Shown here: piece by piece, positions 36,274 to 43,922 of the stretch | Layout of the letters: each line of letters starts with the position of its first letter | How positions within the stretch are numbered: the stretch's first letter is position 1 | Source of the DNA: Candidatus Bathycorpusculum sp. | GTDB lineage: Archaea; Thermoproteota; Bathyarchaeia; Bathyarchaeales; Bathycorpusculaceae | NCBI GenBank assembly: GCA_009778385.1 | Contig: WRJX01000105.1 | Span: 124,001-188,000, forward strand | DNA: 64,000 nucleotides | Direction of reading: 5' to 3' | Position numbers and translations under genes: made by a program | Notes under the pieces: generated by a model | The model's database searches: none | Told to the model about the DNA's origin: nothing | Seen by the model: only the letters and a program-made list of their open reading frames with translations

Positions 36274-37509
36274 TTATAAGGAATAGTTTTTTTTCGAAAT
36301 ACGTGGTTTATAATCCATTATACGTTCGAATCTTACGTCGGCACCAAAAACATCACGTATTAAGGTTCTGGAAATTTCAAGACGAATTTTTTTAGTTCTT
36401 CCGTAACGCCCCATGCTTACAACCTTGGCGTTAACAAGACCCATTGAATCTAACTCATTAACTAGACTGCCTAAACGTCGCTGGGTTAGAAGACCAGCCC
36501 CAAATTCACCACAAAGCTCATTATAAACATCATAAATTTCACCAGTGGTTGCATTTGACTTGTTAAGGTGATAAACGCTCAACAACACCAATTTTGAATG
36601 TAGCGTCAAGTTTTTGAGAGCTTCAACAACACGATTATGTTCAATATGTTTTTCAGCTTGATATACATGTTCTTCAGTGATATTTTTTGCTTCTTGACGT
36701 TCAGCTACTTCTCCTGCAACACGTAGCAAATCTAATGCACGACGTGCATCCCCATGTTCTGCGGCTGCAAGAGCTGAACAAATACTTAAAGCAGAATCTG
36801 TCAAAGCACCTTCTTGAAAAGAAAGCTTTGAACGTTCAAACAAAATATTTCTCAGTTCACCCGCATCATAGGGACGAAAAACTAGTTCTTCTTCACTTAA
36901 AGAGCTAAAGACCCTTGGGTCAAGAAACTCTTTAAGACGTAAATCGTTAGAAATTCCAATTATAGAAACTTTACTTTTTACGAGCGTTTCATTGATTCGA
37001 GTTAACTCGTACATGAAAGCATCACCCTTTTCTTTAATTAAAGCGTCAACCTCATCGAGTACAATTATGAAAAGAATTCGTGAGGTATCAAGACTGGCAC
37101 GAAATCTATCAAAAACTTCTTCCACGGATAAACCAGTGAAGGGTATGGACATACCTACACTTTGACTTAAACTTGCAAAAACACGATATTCGGAACCGGT
37201 CATACGGCAGTTTATGTAACAGAATTTTACTTGTGCACCATACTGTTTTGCTTTTGCTTCTAAATGACTTAAGACATATTTTGTTACGGCGGTTTTGCCA
37301 GTTCCAGTTTTTCCGTAAATGAAAATGTTTGAACATCTAGCATCCTTGAGAACTGGGGCAACTCTTTCACCTAGAAGGCGTATTTGGTCTTCTCTATGGG
37401 GTAATTTGTCAGGTATATAGTCGTGTCTGAGTACTTCTCTGTCTCTGAAGAGATTTATTCGATTAACAAAACTGTCGAATACATCATCAAGTACATTTGT
37501 ATTTACCAT
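36274..37509 (-). CDS. cdc6: Replication initiator Orc1/Cdc6
   Basis: Binds origin recognition boxes and loads the MCM helicase. AAA+ domain with Walker A GKTGTGKT at residues 66-73 and Walker B VLDEVDAL at 150-157; sensor region IIGISNDLRL; C-terminal winged helix from about 300 (SKLVLLSVYHLNKSNATTGEI, then RRLGSLVNELDSMGLV). 411 residues is normal. Its promoter side faces the ORB-like elements, as is usual for an origin-linked orc1/cdc6. Confidence 0.96.
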   Translation of the reverse strand: MVNTNVLDDVFDSFVNRINLFRDREVLRHDYIPDKLPHREDQIRLLGERVAPVLKDARCSNIFIYGKTGTGKTAVTKYVLSHLEAKAKQYGAQVKFCYINCRMTGSEYRVFASLSQSVGMSIPFTGLSVEEVFDRFRASLDTSRILFIIVLDEVDALIKEKGDAFMYELTRINETLVKSKVSIIGISNDLRLKEFLDPRVFSSLSEEELVFRPYDAGELRNILFERSKLSFQEGALTDSALSICSALAAAEHGDARRALDLLRVAGEVAERQEAKNITEEHVYQAEKHIEHNRVVEALKNLTLHSKLVLLSVYHLNKSNATTGEIYDVYNELCGEFGAGLLTQRRLGSLVNELDSMGLVNAKVVSMGRYGRTKKIRLEISRTLIRDVFGADVRFERIMDYKPRISKKNYSL

Positions 37510-37651
37510 TTGTCACCCTCAATTTTTCAAAGGATATACCGTTATTTCGATTGGAACAGATAAAGCATGAGGTACAAAAAACTGGTTTTATAACACAATA
37601 TTTCTACAGAACTATGGTCAACTCAGCTATCAAATGCCTAAACATAGAAGA

Positions 37652-37676
37652 GACACACCCCAAAATTTCCACTGGA
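37652..37676 (-). promoter_or_regulatory. ORB-like element 1
   Basis: On the minus strand: TCCAGTGGAAA, four bases, then GGGGTGTGTC. Both the half-palindromic core and the G-string of the archaeal origin recognition box are present. It points left, toward cdc6, with the AT block immediately at its back. Confidence 0.75.
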
Positions 37677-37680
37677 CAAA

Positions 37681-37730
37681 AAACAAAAAAATTAATAAAA
37701 ATATAATATATATTAAATTATAATTATATA
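37681..37730. other. AT-only block, likely duplex-unwinding element
   Basis: Fifty bases containing a single C near the left end and otherwise only A and T, placed between ORB 1 and ORB 2. Such a stretch is the expected site of first strand opening. Confidence 0.6.
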
Positions 37731-37840
37731 CTCTGGGAGATAAATTAGTTCTAAGTATATTAATCATTGTCATCTAACAAGTTAGATGAAATTCCAGCAA
37801 AATTTTTAATCTCTTAAAATCAAGTTCTATCAGTAAACTC

Positions 37841-37865
37841 TCGAGCGGAAACCAAGGGGTGTGCC
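37841..37865 (+). promoter_or_regulatory. ORB-like element 2
   Basis: Plus strand: TCGAGCGGAAA, CCAA, then GGGGTGTGCC. It is inverted relative to ORB 1, the G-strings facing outward from the AT block. Confidence 0.75.
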
Positions 37866-37996
37866 TGTAAACCGCTAAAATTTGCTATAAGTCCATTAAA
37901 AAACCCATAATTTTTCCATGAATATTAATTTTCTTTTTCTATTTTATTTTGTGGGTATTAAACGGTTTCCAAAGTATGATAATATGATTTTATAGC

Positions 37997-38296
37997 TTCA
38001 CAAAACTGTGAAGTATGTGTGAAACTGTGATGTGAAATCTTTATTTTAAGCTCTATTTCCATTAATTCATATTTAATTTGCTTATTTATTGTGAATAACA
38101 CACCCCTATGCTTCTACTGGAAAACACAAACAGAGCAAAGAATGATTTTTTTTTCACATTCTGTTTTTGTGTGAAGCTTGTAAAATCATTAACAATGAAA
38201 TTTTTGTCTAAAAAGAGATTTAAAGCTTATTTTAGACTTTTCACATTGTGTGTATTCACCATAACAGCTATAAGCTGTGACGTAATAGAATTGTGA
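37997..38296. repeat. TGTGA repeat cluster A (origin side)
   Basis: About eleven TGTGA or TCACA pentamers within 300 bases, mostly in the form TGTGAA. It starts with the inverted repeat CTTCACA-aaac-TGTGAAG at 37997-38014. The last copies (38277 and 38293) lie just downstream of a TATA-like CTATAAG at 38268, in the operator position for the winged-helix gene at 38318. Confidence 0.6.
38097..38121 (-). promoter_or_regulatory. ORB-like element 3
   Basis: Minus strand: TCCAGTAGAAG, CATA, then GGGGTGTGTT. The core is one mismatch from ORB 1 and the G-string is intact. Confidence 0.65.
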
Positions 38297-38317
38297 ACAG
38301 ACACCAAGGTAACTAGA

Positions 38318-38758
38318 ATGCCAGCACGTAAAATGCGTGTGGAGATATTCGATAATGACGGCAACCGATACACCGTCGCATTCGAGGGACAAGTAACACG
38401 TGACAAAGCTCTACGCATAATGGATCTTGTTGAAATGCTAGGTGGTATTCCAAATGGGGGTCAATCAACAAGCAGTTCAAACAGTGTTCTTCCAAGTGTA
38501 ACTTCTCGTTTTGAAAAAGTCCAAATAGTTATTCAGAAAAGTTTTCCATTAATCTGGTTTGTGTCTAAAGATATTCAATCGGTTTATGAGCAGGAACTTA
38601 AGGAGCCCATCAGTTTAAGTACAGTCTCAACATACTTATCAAGAATGGTGGGTAAAGGTTTGCTTATAAGAACAGGTGTAGGAAACAATATCAAATACAA
38701 ATCAACATCAAACTTACCGCAAACAGCAATAAAACAACAAATAAAAAACAATTACTAA
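38318..38758 (+). CDS. Winged-helix DNA-binding protein of the origin region
   Basis: 146 residues. N-terminal part (MRVEIFDNDGNRYTVAFEGQ, then TRDKALRIMDLVEMLGG) is a small alpha/beta domain; a Ser-rich linker follows; residues about 65-130 form a winged helix (SRFEKVQIVIQKSFPLIWFV, LSTVSTYLSRMVGKGLLIR, KYKSTS wing). Family name not known to me. AAGGTAA precedes the ATG by 6 bases. It is flanked by TGTGA clusters A and B, so those are its best candidate binding sites. Could equally be an ordinary regulator that happens to lie by the origin. Confidence 0.7.
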   Translation: MPARKMRVEIFDNDGNRYTVAFEGQVTRDKALRIMDLVEMLGGIPNGGQSTSSSNSVLPSVTSRFEKVQIVIQKSFPLIWFVSKDIQSVYEQELKEPISLSTVSTYLSRMVGKGLLIRTGVGNNIKYKSTSNLPQTAIKQQIKNNY

Positions 38759-38779
38759 CTTTTCAACTCTTAACAATAT

Positions 38780-38822
38780 TGTGAACAAAATTTTTACTTC
38801 ACAATTTCATAAGTTGTGAACC
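38780..38822. repeat. TGTGA repeat cluster B
   Basis: Three copies in 43 bases between convergent genes: TTGTGAAC, CTTCACAA and TTGTGAAC. Copies 1 and 2 are inverted relative to each other. Confidence 0.55.
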
Positions 38823-38834
38823 AGTTATGGCATG

Positions 38835-39662
38835 TTATGTTTGGGGCGCGCTGGGGTCTTCTTTCTTTAAAAACTTTTCCATTTCCTTCTTAACACTATA
38901 CCTAAAAGGAATTTTACCCTCTCCTCGTTCAAGGTATCCTTCCTCATAGAGTTTCTTCATCAATCGTGCTGTATGCTCCCTACTAAGGTTAACTCGCTCT
39001 TTAATTTCAGGAGCAGTCTTTGACCCTTCAGAAGATAACATTTCCAGCACTGCAACCTCGGTACTGGTTAATGAGGCTAAAGCTTTATCACGCTTAATAG
39101 GCACAACTGGTAACATCTGCTCAAACTTAATCTCAGGCGGTATCAACGAGATTTTTTGTATTTGCTCCTCAAACACACTGATTTTGTTCTTAAGCGTTTC
39201 TTGAGTTGCTTCAATGTCTTTTATTTTAATATCCAACCCTGACAGAGAAGATGATAAACTACTGCTGTTTTGGGTTAAACTGTTAAGTTGACTTATTTGT
39301 GTCTCAAGCTGATTTTTCTGGTTTTCAATAATGTTTCTTTGATTTTCAATGCTTCTTTTTTGATCTTCAAAATTGCTAAGTTGGCTCTCAACGGGTGAAA
39401 TTCTTTTCTCAATGGTGTCTATTTTTCTTAGTCCGGTATCAGATTTTGCTAGACTTCCTTCAACTTTAAACGCTATTTGTTCAAGTCTTTCCGATTCACG
39501 TTTAAGTTCGCGGTTAAAACTTAGTACAATATCTTCAACTGCATCACGGGCTTTTTCATACTCTTTTTGTGCTTGACGTATTCTGCTATAATATCCAGTA
39601 GATGCGACAGCTGTGGCTACTAGTAAGACACCCATTAATACTGGTAATATAATTTCACTCAA
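38835..39662 (-). CDS. Membrane-anchored coiled-coil protein with C-terminal winged helix
   Basis: 275 residues. Residues about 4-25 are a single hydrophobic segment with short N-terminus outside or inside; residues about 28-180 are coiled coil, rich in E, K, Q, N and S with heptad-like IENQ/LETQ repeats; residues about 198-262 are a MarR/ArsR-like winged helix (LTSTEVAVLEMLSSEGSKTA, LSREHTARLMKKLYEEGYLE). Start TTG at 39662, supported by a strong Shine-Dalgarno GAGGTGG 4 bases upstream. The promoter area is packed with TGTGAT copies (cluster C). The architecture suggests a protein that ties DNA to the membrane. Function unproven. Confidence 0.75.
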   Translation of the reverse strand: MSEIILPVLMGVLLVATAVASTGYYSRIRQAQKEYEKARDAVEDIVLSFNRELKRESERLEQIAFKVEGSLAKSDTGLRKIDTIEKRISPVESQLSNFEDQKRSIENQRNIIENQKNQLETQISQLNSLTQNSSSLSSSLSGLDIKIKDIEATQETLKNKISVFEEQIQKISLIPPEIKFEQMLPVVPIKRDKALASLTSTEVAVLEMLSSEGSKTAPEIKERVNLSREHTARLMKKLYEEGYLERGEGKIPFRYSVKKEMEKFLKKEDPSAPQT

Positions 39663-39677
39663 GTTTCCACCTCAATA

Positions 39678-39826
39678 TGTGATGTACTTGTGATTTAACT
39701 CGTGATTTAACGTGTTGCATCACACATCACAGTTTCTGTAACTCTTTTAAGCCTTACGGTAATTTCCATGGAAAGTAATGCATGACATCACACATCACAA
39801 AATCACACGGTCACAAATCACATTTC
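39678..39826. repeat. TGTGA repeat cluster C with a 14-base direct repeat
   Basis: Upstream region of the membrane-anchored winged-helix gene. Near the gene the copies read TGTGAT (39679, 39689); farther away they read ATCACA, including the exact 14-mer CATCACACATCACA at 39718-39731 and again at 39786-39799, followed by three more TCACA copies up to 39822. Confidence 0.65.
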
Positions 39827-39948
39827 CACGATTTCAATGTATCCCAAATAAGCTTAAATTAACCTTTATTTTATTATTACTCCTTAGTTTATCATGAAAA
39901 AAATTGTTGAGAACTAGTGAAAAAAGAAGCTCAAATTAGCCTTATTTT

Positions 39949-39969
39949 ATGTGATTTGTGACGTCACAT
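39949..39969. repeat. TGTGA repeat cluster D, palindrome
   Basis: TGTGATT followed by the perfect 12-base palindrome TGTGACGTCACA (39957-39968), which overlaps the stop codon of the gene at 39964-40479. Confidence 0.55.
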
Positions 39970-40479
39970 AGGCTGATTTGATGGGCCAGAAAGCCGTTTT
40001 AGGCTTGTTTCTAGCTCTTCTCTGATGATTTCTATCAATTTTACATGGTCTTCTAGCTCTTCCTGTTTTCCGGGTACGTCTTGGTGGGCCTCCACATAAT
40101 CTCTTAGTTTATTTGCTATTTCGAGATATGGGTCCAGAGTTGAGCTTTCAAACACACCTAAATATCCTAAGAGTAGTACAGTGTAAATGGATTTTATTAC
40201 ATTTTCTTTAGACTGCGCTAAAGTCCTATTAAATGAACCCCGGCTTATTTTAGACTTTGTTAGTCGTAATTTGGCTTTCTCATCGTATTTTAGCTGTTTG
40301 CCAGTTATATTTTCGGCTAATATGTCAATTAGCAATGTCTCAAGTTGCGTTTTGGTTAATTGGCTATTTTTTGCCAGTATTTTTACAATGGGGTCATTTA
40401 GGGCTCCATTTAGCCATGCTGTTACGCCATCTTTTAGCTTCAAAACTTGCTTCTCCTTCTTTATGTTGAATGGATACAA
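39964..40479 (-). CDS. Helical protein of unknown function in the origin region
   Basis: Up to 171 residues, almost all predicted helix, basic in the first half (KYDEKAKLRLTKSKISRGSFNRTLAQSKENV) and acidic near the end (ELEDHVKLIEIIREELETSL). I do not recognise it. The longest frame starts with TTG at 40479. On the minus strand a TATA-like GCTATAAAAG near 40500 would start transcription at about 40474, so a TTG 36 bases downstream, preceded by GGAG, may be the real start. Both neighbours in the same gap carry TGTGA clusters D and E, linking it to the proposed system. Confidence 0.6.
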   Translation of the reverse strand: MYPFNIKKEKQVLKLKDGVTAWLNGALNDPIVKILAKNSQLTKTQLETLLIDILAENITGKQLKYDEKAKLRLTKSKISRGSFNRTLAQSKENVIKSIYTVLLLGYLGVFESSTLDPYLEIANKLRDYVEAHQDVPGKQEELEDHVKLIEIIREELETSLKRLSGPSNQPM

Positions 40480-41007
40480 CTTTGTATACTGCCAACACTT
40501 TTATAGCTTATTACCCCTAAAATAACTGAAAATTGACCACTAAATCGCCATAAATTAACGTTTTTATTTAATATAACTGCATTATTATGTTAATTAGCAG
40601 CTTATCGGGTAGAATTAGTGCTAAAAAAGTGTTTAAAGGTTAATTTGGAGTTATCAATTTAAATTACTATAGTTGTTTTTTGTCTTTTTCTAAACTTTTA
40701 TGCTAATTACTAATTCCCCCTTTAGGGTTTATTTGCTTGTTTGCTGTTTATTTTTTCAGCTCAAAACACATTTTCTTTCTCATTATCATTACATTTTTCC
40801 TTACTACTTTCAATATAAACGACAATAAATTGACATTGTGATGTCACCTAATCACACATAATCACATGTGAATCACACAGAAATCACGTGTTTTTCCATG
40901 AAACAGTATGATATCACAGGTTGTGATGGGTTTGTGATGCAAGTGTGATTGTGATGTGATTTGTGATTAGCGTTATCACAATTACAAAAGTTTAGGTTTA
41001 GCGCTGT
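40480..41007. other. 528-base intergenic region with TGTGA cluster E
   Basis: The left part holds the promoter of the 40479 gene and AT-rich sequence without genes. The right third is the densest TGTGA array of the window (listed separately). No coding frame was found. Confidence 0.5.
40836..40980. repeat. TGTGA repeat cluster E, inverted array
   Basis: Thirteen or so copies in 145 bases. The left half is mainly in the TCACA orientation (40853, 40862, 40873) and the right half in the TGTGA orientation (40922, 40932, 40944, 40950, 40955, 40961), so the array as a whole has rough dyad symmetry around 40910. Copies in the right half are spaced 5-12 bases. Confidence 0.65.
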
Positions 41008-41841
41008 TTAGATATTTTCTGATAGATGTTTTAACTTGCTAAAAAGCTCTGGTCTTAAATCTCTAAGCGTAGGAATGAAAGTTTCAGCTGTTCTTAAGTC
41101 ATGAAAGTCAGCTTCACAGCAAATAAAGTCTTCTTCATCATACTTTGCCTTGGCTAAAACGTCTCCTGTGGGACTTATAAGACGGCTTCCACCCCAAAAT
41201 TGTAGGCCTTCTTGAATTCCAGAAAGGTTAACATAGGCAAGATAAGCCGTGTTTTCTATAGCTCTGGCTGCTGTTAAAATTTCAAAGTAATTTCTGCGTA
41301 CTGCTGGAGAGGCTGAAATGCATACAATTAGCTGGGCTCCATCTAATCGGGCAAGCCTGAACACTTCTGGAAAGAAAATATCATAGCAAATAGTTAATCC
41401 GATTCTTCCAATGGTAGTGTCAAACACGGCTGGTTGGTAACCTGGACGAAAATACCGTTTCTCTTCAAAGACACTGTGCGTAGGTAGATACATTTTATGA
41501 TATTTACCGATGTAACCTTGGGGACTAACAAGAACTGCAGTGTTGTAAAGTGTGGCTTTCGTTTTTTGGCTTACTTCAGGCATCCCAAAAATGATGTGAA
41601 TATCTGCCTTTTTTGCGATGGCTTCAACTTTTTCTACGGATGGCCCAGGAATCGGTTCGGCCAGCTCGTAAACTTGATCTTTAATAACATAACTGGTTAG
41701 AGACATCTCAGGAAAAATTATCAAATCTGCGCCTTGGCTTTTAGCTTTAAGTGACAATTCCTCGTATTTTTGAAGATTTACCTGTTTGTCTCCGCGGTTG
41801 CTGTTAATTTGGGCAAGAGCCAGCTTAATGTTGTCTTTCAT
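41008..41841 (-). CDS. Carbon-nitrogen hydrolase (nitrilase superfamily)
   Basis: Amidase-type hydrolase. Catalytic triad visible: E45 in IIFPEMSLTSY, K116 in GKYHKMYLP, and C152 in GLTICYDIFFPEVFR. 277 residues is typical. Substrate unknown. It follows NadE by 24 bases on the same strand. In glutamine-dependent NAD synthetases a nitrilase domain feeds ammonia to the NadE domain, so this could be a separate ammonia-supplying partner; a general omega-amidase is the alternative. Confidence 0.9.
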   Translation of the reverse strand: MKDNIKLALAQINSNRGDKQVNLQKYEELSLKAKSQGADLIIFPEMSLTSYVIKDQVYELAEPIPGPSVEKVEAIAKKADIHIIFGMPEVSQKTKATLYNTAVLVSPQGYIGKYHKMYLPTHSVFEEKRYFRPGYQPAVFDTTIGRIGLTICYDIFFPEVFRLARLDGAQLIVCISASPAVRRNYFEILTAARAIENTAYLAYVNLSGIQEGLQFWGGSRLISPTGDVLAKAKYDEEDFICCEADFHDLRTAETFIPTLRDLRPELFSKLKHLSENI

Positions 41842-41865
41842 GATCTTCCCCTTTTTTTAGTAATT

Positions 41866-42699
41866 TCATATTGGAAGCCTGAAATCGTTTCCTACGGTTC
41901 TAAAACCAAGTTTAGGCACTATGGGTAGTCGTCGTTTATGCTCATTATTTAACCAACGATTTTTAACAGCTTCAACAATGTTTTGCTCAACGTTTAGTTG
42001 GTTTGCGATGTCGTCTGTTGGTATGAATCTTTCAAGCCCATAAAGTATGAGGTCTAAGGTTTCATATTTTATTCCAAGTTCATCCTCAGCTGATTGGTTC
42101 GGCCAAAGCGCTGGTGTGGATGGTTTTAACGCGATTGATTCTGGGATTCCAAGGTTAATTGCAAGTTTGCGGACTTGTGTTTTGTAGAGATCCATTGTGG
42201 GTGCTATGTCTGCTGCGCCGTCTCCCCACTTTGTGAAATATCCCATCAAGGTTTCTGATTTATCAGAGCTTCCACAAACGATTTTGTTAAGCTTGTTTGC
42301 GTAATAATAAAGAATAATCATTCGAGTTCTTGCTTTGATGTTTCCTTTACATATTTGATTTTTTTGGTCATATACCGGTATTGCCGTGTAGAAGCTTTCA
42401 AGGATAGATGTCATGTCAATCGTTTGAGTTTCAATGTTAAACTGTTTGGCAATGGCTTTTGCGTCGTCAATGTCTTTTTGTTTTTTTGTTTCCCCTTCAG
42501 GTAATAGTAGTGCCAGAACGTTTTGGTTTCCTAACGCTTTGCTGCATAATGCCGCGACTGTTGCACTATCGATTCCACCTGAGAGCCCAAGTACGACACC
42601 TTTGGCTTGACTGTTGGAAACGTATTCTTTTATAAAACGAATAATTCTTGTTTCTATTTCGGAGAAGTCCAAGTTTAATACGGAAGGTGTCAACTTCAC
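41866..42699 (-). CDS. nadE: NAD(+) synthetase, ammonia-type
   Basis: Amidates nicotinic acid adenine dinucleotide to NAD. ATP pyrophosphatase loop LGLSGGIDSATVAALC at about residues 38-53; KARTRMIILYYYAN and CGSSDKSETLMGYFTKWGDGAADIAP are NadE motifs. No fused glutaminase domain; a nitrilase-family gene follows. 277 residues is normal. NAD kinase is also in this window at 51229. Confidence 0.95.
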   Translation of the reverse strand: MKLTPSVLNLDFSEIETRIIRFIKEYVSNSQAKGVVLGLSGGIDSATVAALCSKALGNQNVLALLLPEGETKKQKDIDDAKAIAKQFNIETQTIDMTSILESFYTAIPVYDQKNQICKGNIKARTRMIILYYYANKLNKIVCGSSDKSETLMGYFTKWGDGAADIAPTMDLYKTQVRKLAINLGIPESIALKPSTPALWPNQSAEDELGIKYETLDLILYGLERFIPTDDIANQLNVEQNIVEAVKNRWLNNEHKRRLPIVPKLGFRTVGNDFRLPI

Positions 42700-42796
42700 G
42701 GTTCACGCACGTCTCTCTTTTCATGGGTGGTAGGCAAGTATTTAAGGACAAGCATAAATATTAAGGGAACATTACATCGATAGTGAAGGTTGTCTC

Positions 42797-43063
42797 ATGG
42801 GACGAAGAAGGAAAAAAGTTGTTCATATTCCAAAAAAACGTTTACCTAAATTCTTCTCGTGCCCTAGGTGCGGAAAAGAAACAGTGCTTGTTGAAATAAA
42901 TCGGGAAGAAGGTGGTCAAGCTGTTGCGCAATGTAGCAGTTGTGGTCTTAAAGAAGATTTTCAAGTAAGGCCGGCACAGAGTGAAGTTGACGTTTACTGC
43001 ATGTTAACTGATCGTGTATACAGTGCATTAAAGCGTACACCTGTAACCAAACAAAAAGAGTAA
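42797..43063 (+). CDS. elf1: Transcription elongation factor Elf1
   Basis: Zinc-ribbon elongation factor. The basic start MGRRRKKVVHIPKKRLPK is followed by zinc ligands C22, C25, C46 and C49. 88 residues matches archaeal Elf1, which is found in TACK and Asgard groups. TATA-like CATAAATATT near 42753-42762. It is 16 bases ahead of GGGP synthase. Confidence 0.93.
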   Translation: MGRRRKKVVHIPKKRLPKFFSCPRCGKETVLVEINREEGGQAVAQCSSCGLKEDFQVRPAQSEVDVYCMLTDRVYSALKRTPVTKQKE

Positions 43064-43079
43064 CTTGAGAGAATAGCTA

Positions 43080-43832
43080 ATGCTTGGGCGAGTAGAAAAG
43101 TATCTCCTTGAAAAAATTGCAGCTGAAAAAACAATTCATATGACACTTATTGACCCAGAAAAAATTACTCCTGCCCAAGCTTCCATAGTAGCAGAAAACT
43201 CTAAAGACAGTGGAACCACAGCTATAATGATTGGTGGTTCAACATTTTCTTCACAGGAACATTTAGATGCAGTAATTCAAGCAATTAAGAAAGCTGTTGA
43301 TTTGCCCACTATACTTTTCCCAAATAACGTAAGTGGTATCAGTAGATACTCTGACGCGATATGGTTTATGTCCCTTTTAAACTCTGTAGACCCGTACTTT
43401 TTAGTCGGCGCCCAAATTCTAGGTGCACCCTTAATCAAAAAATTTAATATTGAACCAATTCCTATGGGGTATATTATTGTCGGACAAGGCGGGACAGCAG
43501 GGGTCGTCGGTAAAGCTATCGCCATACCATATGATAAACCTGAATTGGCAACAGCACACGCCTTAGCAGGGCAATACTTTGGTATGCGATTTATTTATCT
43601 TGAAGGTGGCTCTGGAGTAGCGAACCCCGTTCCGCCAGAAATGATTAGAACCGTAAAAAAATATCTTGACGCTACCTTGATTGTCGGCGGAGGCATCCGA
43701 ACCCGCGAGCAAGCAGCAGCAGCTGCCCAAGCAGGCGCAGATATTATTGTAACAGGAAATCTTATCGAGGTTGCGGATAACAAGCAACGCATCGCTGAGG
43801 TTATTGAAGGAATCAAGCAAAAAAGTAAATAG
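43080..43832 (+). CDS. Geranylgeranylglyceryl phosphate synthase
   Basis: Joins geranylgeranyl diphosphate to glycerol 1-phosphate, the first committed step of archaeal ether lipids. TIM-barrel motifs: HMTLIDPEKITPAQA at the start, MIGGSTFSSQEHLD, LFPNNVSGISRYSDA, PMGYIIVGQGGTAG, YLEGGSGVANPVP and LIVGGGIRTREQA for phosphate binding. 250 residues is normal. Confidence 0.96.
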   Translation: MLGRVEKYLLEKIAAEKTIHMTLIDPEKITPAQASIVAENSKDSGTTAIMIGGSTFSSQEHLDAVIQAIKKAVDLPTILFPNNVSGISRYSDAIWFMSLLNSVDPYFLVGAQILGAPLIKKFNIEPIPMGYIIVGQGGTAGVVGKAIAIPYDKPELATAHALAGQYFGMRFIYLEGGSGVANPVPPEMIRTVKKYLDATLIVGGGIRTREQAAAAAQAGADIIVTGNLIEVADNKQRIAEVIEGIKQKSK

Positions 43833-43922
43833 CTGATAATTCTTTGTTGTGAGTTGGTTTTTTCTTTAGAAAAGCCAAAATACCTTACTGTTAACCTTTC
43901 TTGTTTCTTAGAAGGGGATTAT

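Larger units (their letters stand above)
37510..38125. other. Predicted chromosomal replication origin
   Basis: Noncoding region directly upstream of cdc6 containing three ORB-like elements (37652-37676, 37841-37865, 38097-38121) and a 50-base block of A and T only, next to the first. The gene-initiator-origin arrangement and inverted ORBs flanking an AT block match characterised archaeal origins. Short frames in this stretch are low-complexity and not considered genes. Confidence 0.8.

Noticed and set aside
38091..38099. TGTGAATAA, identical to a bacterial DnaA-box type sequence read on the other strand
   Set aside because: Archaea lack DnaA and the initiator here is Orc1/Cdc6. The match is explained by the TGTGA repeat family.
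38108..38296. 62-codon plus frame in the origin region
   Set aside because: Low-complexity Phe/Lys-rich product over ORB 3 and TGTGA copies; no Shine-Dalgarno.
40505..40540. Fourth ORB candidate with AGGGGT near 40514
   Set aside because: Core spacing is two bases off and the TGTG after the G-string is missing.
37981..40985. Reading the TGTGA clusters as a CRISPR array
   Set aside because: Units are 5-6 bases with irregular spacing and both orientations; no repeat of 24-40 bases with unique spacers.
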